Part shown: positions 63,882 through 64,000 of the stretch, in pieces
Numbering within the stretch: the stretch's first letter is position 1
How the letters are laid out: every line of letters starts with the position of its first letter
NCBI RefSeq assembly: GCF_900102545.1
Contig: NZ_FNBN01000001.1
Coordinates: forward strand, 603,931 to 667,930
Reading direction: 5' to 3'
Source: Chitinophaga filiformis
Lineage (GTDB): Bacteria > Bacteroidota > Bacteroidia > Chitinophagales > Chitinophagaceae
DNA: 64,000 bases
Program-made: the position numbers and the translations under genes
The notes under the pieces: generated by a model
What the model was told of the DNA's origin: nothing
The model's database searches: none
The model's input: only the letters and a program-made list of their open reading frames with translations

Positions 63882-63967
63882 CCCGGGGTTACACCCCGCC
63901 CGGGGTTGCACCCTACCCGGGGTTACACCCCACCCGGGGTTATCACCCCGCCCGGGTTATCACCCCG
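63882..63967. repeat. Five tandem 17-18-bp hairpin units
   Basis: Units CCCGGGGTTACACCCCG, CCCGGGGTTGCACCCTA, CCCGGGGTTACACCCCA, an 18-base unit and a 17-base unit, head to tail. Most units fold as CGGGGT, three-base loop, ACCCCG. No gene. Confidence 0.8.
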
Positions 63968-64000
63968 CGCTACAAACACGCAGCTCCTAACGGAGCGGAT

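Noticed and set aside
63882..63967. Possible CRISPR array
   Set aside because: The units abut each other with no spacers, and no cas gene is in the window.

Overview
The window looks like a chromosome segment of a Bacteroidota bacterium of the Chitinophaga type. The evidence is three SusC/SusD outer-membrane pairs, FecI-like sigma factors paired with FecR anti-sigma factors, a type IX secretion sorting domain, a DUF6520-like small exported protein, and promoter -7 boxes of the TAnnTTTG class. No rRNA or tRNA gene was recognised.

Layout. 1-4.9 kb: an A+T-rich SusC (cut by the left edge), a SusD and a small exported helical protein. 5.0-9.4 kb: an insertion-sequence graveyard with one intact IS66 element (5114-7497, flanked by the perfect 8-bp duplication TTATCTTC), a solo IS66 end, an internally deleted inverted IS66 relic, an IS110 relic, and a truncated small exported protein. 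9.4-13.8 kb: an orphan sigma factor, then a sigma-FecR-sigma-AraC-like operon. 13.8-25.3 kb: a thioredoxin-like lipoprotein, a polytopic GT-C-like membrane protein, a small exported protein, SusD and SusC, and a divergent sigma-FecR-half sigma-AraC-like operon. 25.5-28.8 kb: an island with a DnaD/DnaC-like replication pair, two conserved unknown proteins and 11-bp phased repeats. 28.8-44.9 kb: the second complete copy of the module, with a GT-C-like membrane protein, an S9 peptidase, a small exported protein, SusD, SusC, divergent sigma, FecR and AraC-like genes, then a GH2 enzyme, an unknown protein and a fourth AraC-like regulator. 45-53.4 kb: mostly housekeeping or unknown genes (FAD oxidoreductase, DEAD-box helicase, DUF1345, HTTM protein, lipoprotein, DUF6520-like). 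53.7-57.2 kb: a tight five-gene NAD/ADP-ribose operon (NrtR-like regulator, NADAR, KptA, ADP-ribosylglycohydrolase, PPP phosphatase). 57.2-64 kb: FG-GAP-like proteins, a PL9-type pectate lyase with a T9SS signal, a P450/monooxygenase/ArsR cassette and a hairpin tandem array.

Most notable system. Between 10 and 45 kb there is a repeated trans-envelope module. A SusC receptor with an N-terminal STN signalling domain, its SusD, and a tiny exported protein ending in YDD(E/N)GQ are encoded together, divergent from a sigma/FecR pair followed by a degenerate AraC-like protein. A GT-C-like membrane protein accompanies each complete copy. Five promoters in this region share one spaced motif: NTTAAC, 5 bases, ATTAAC, then 21-22 bases to a TA-rich -7 box. 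I infer that import through SusC/SusD is sensed by FecR and the sigma factor, and that the regulons share a promoter code. Substrate and purpose are unknown.
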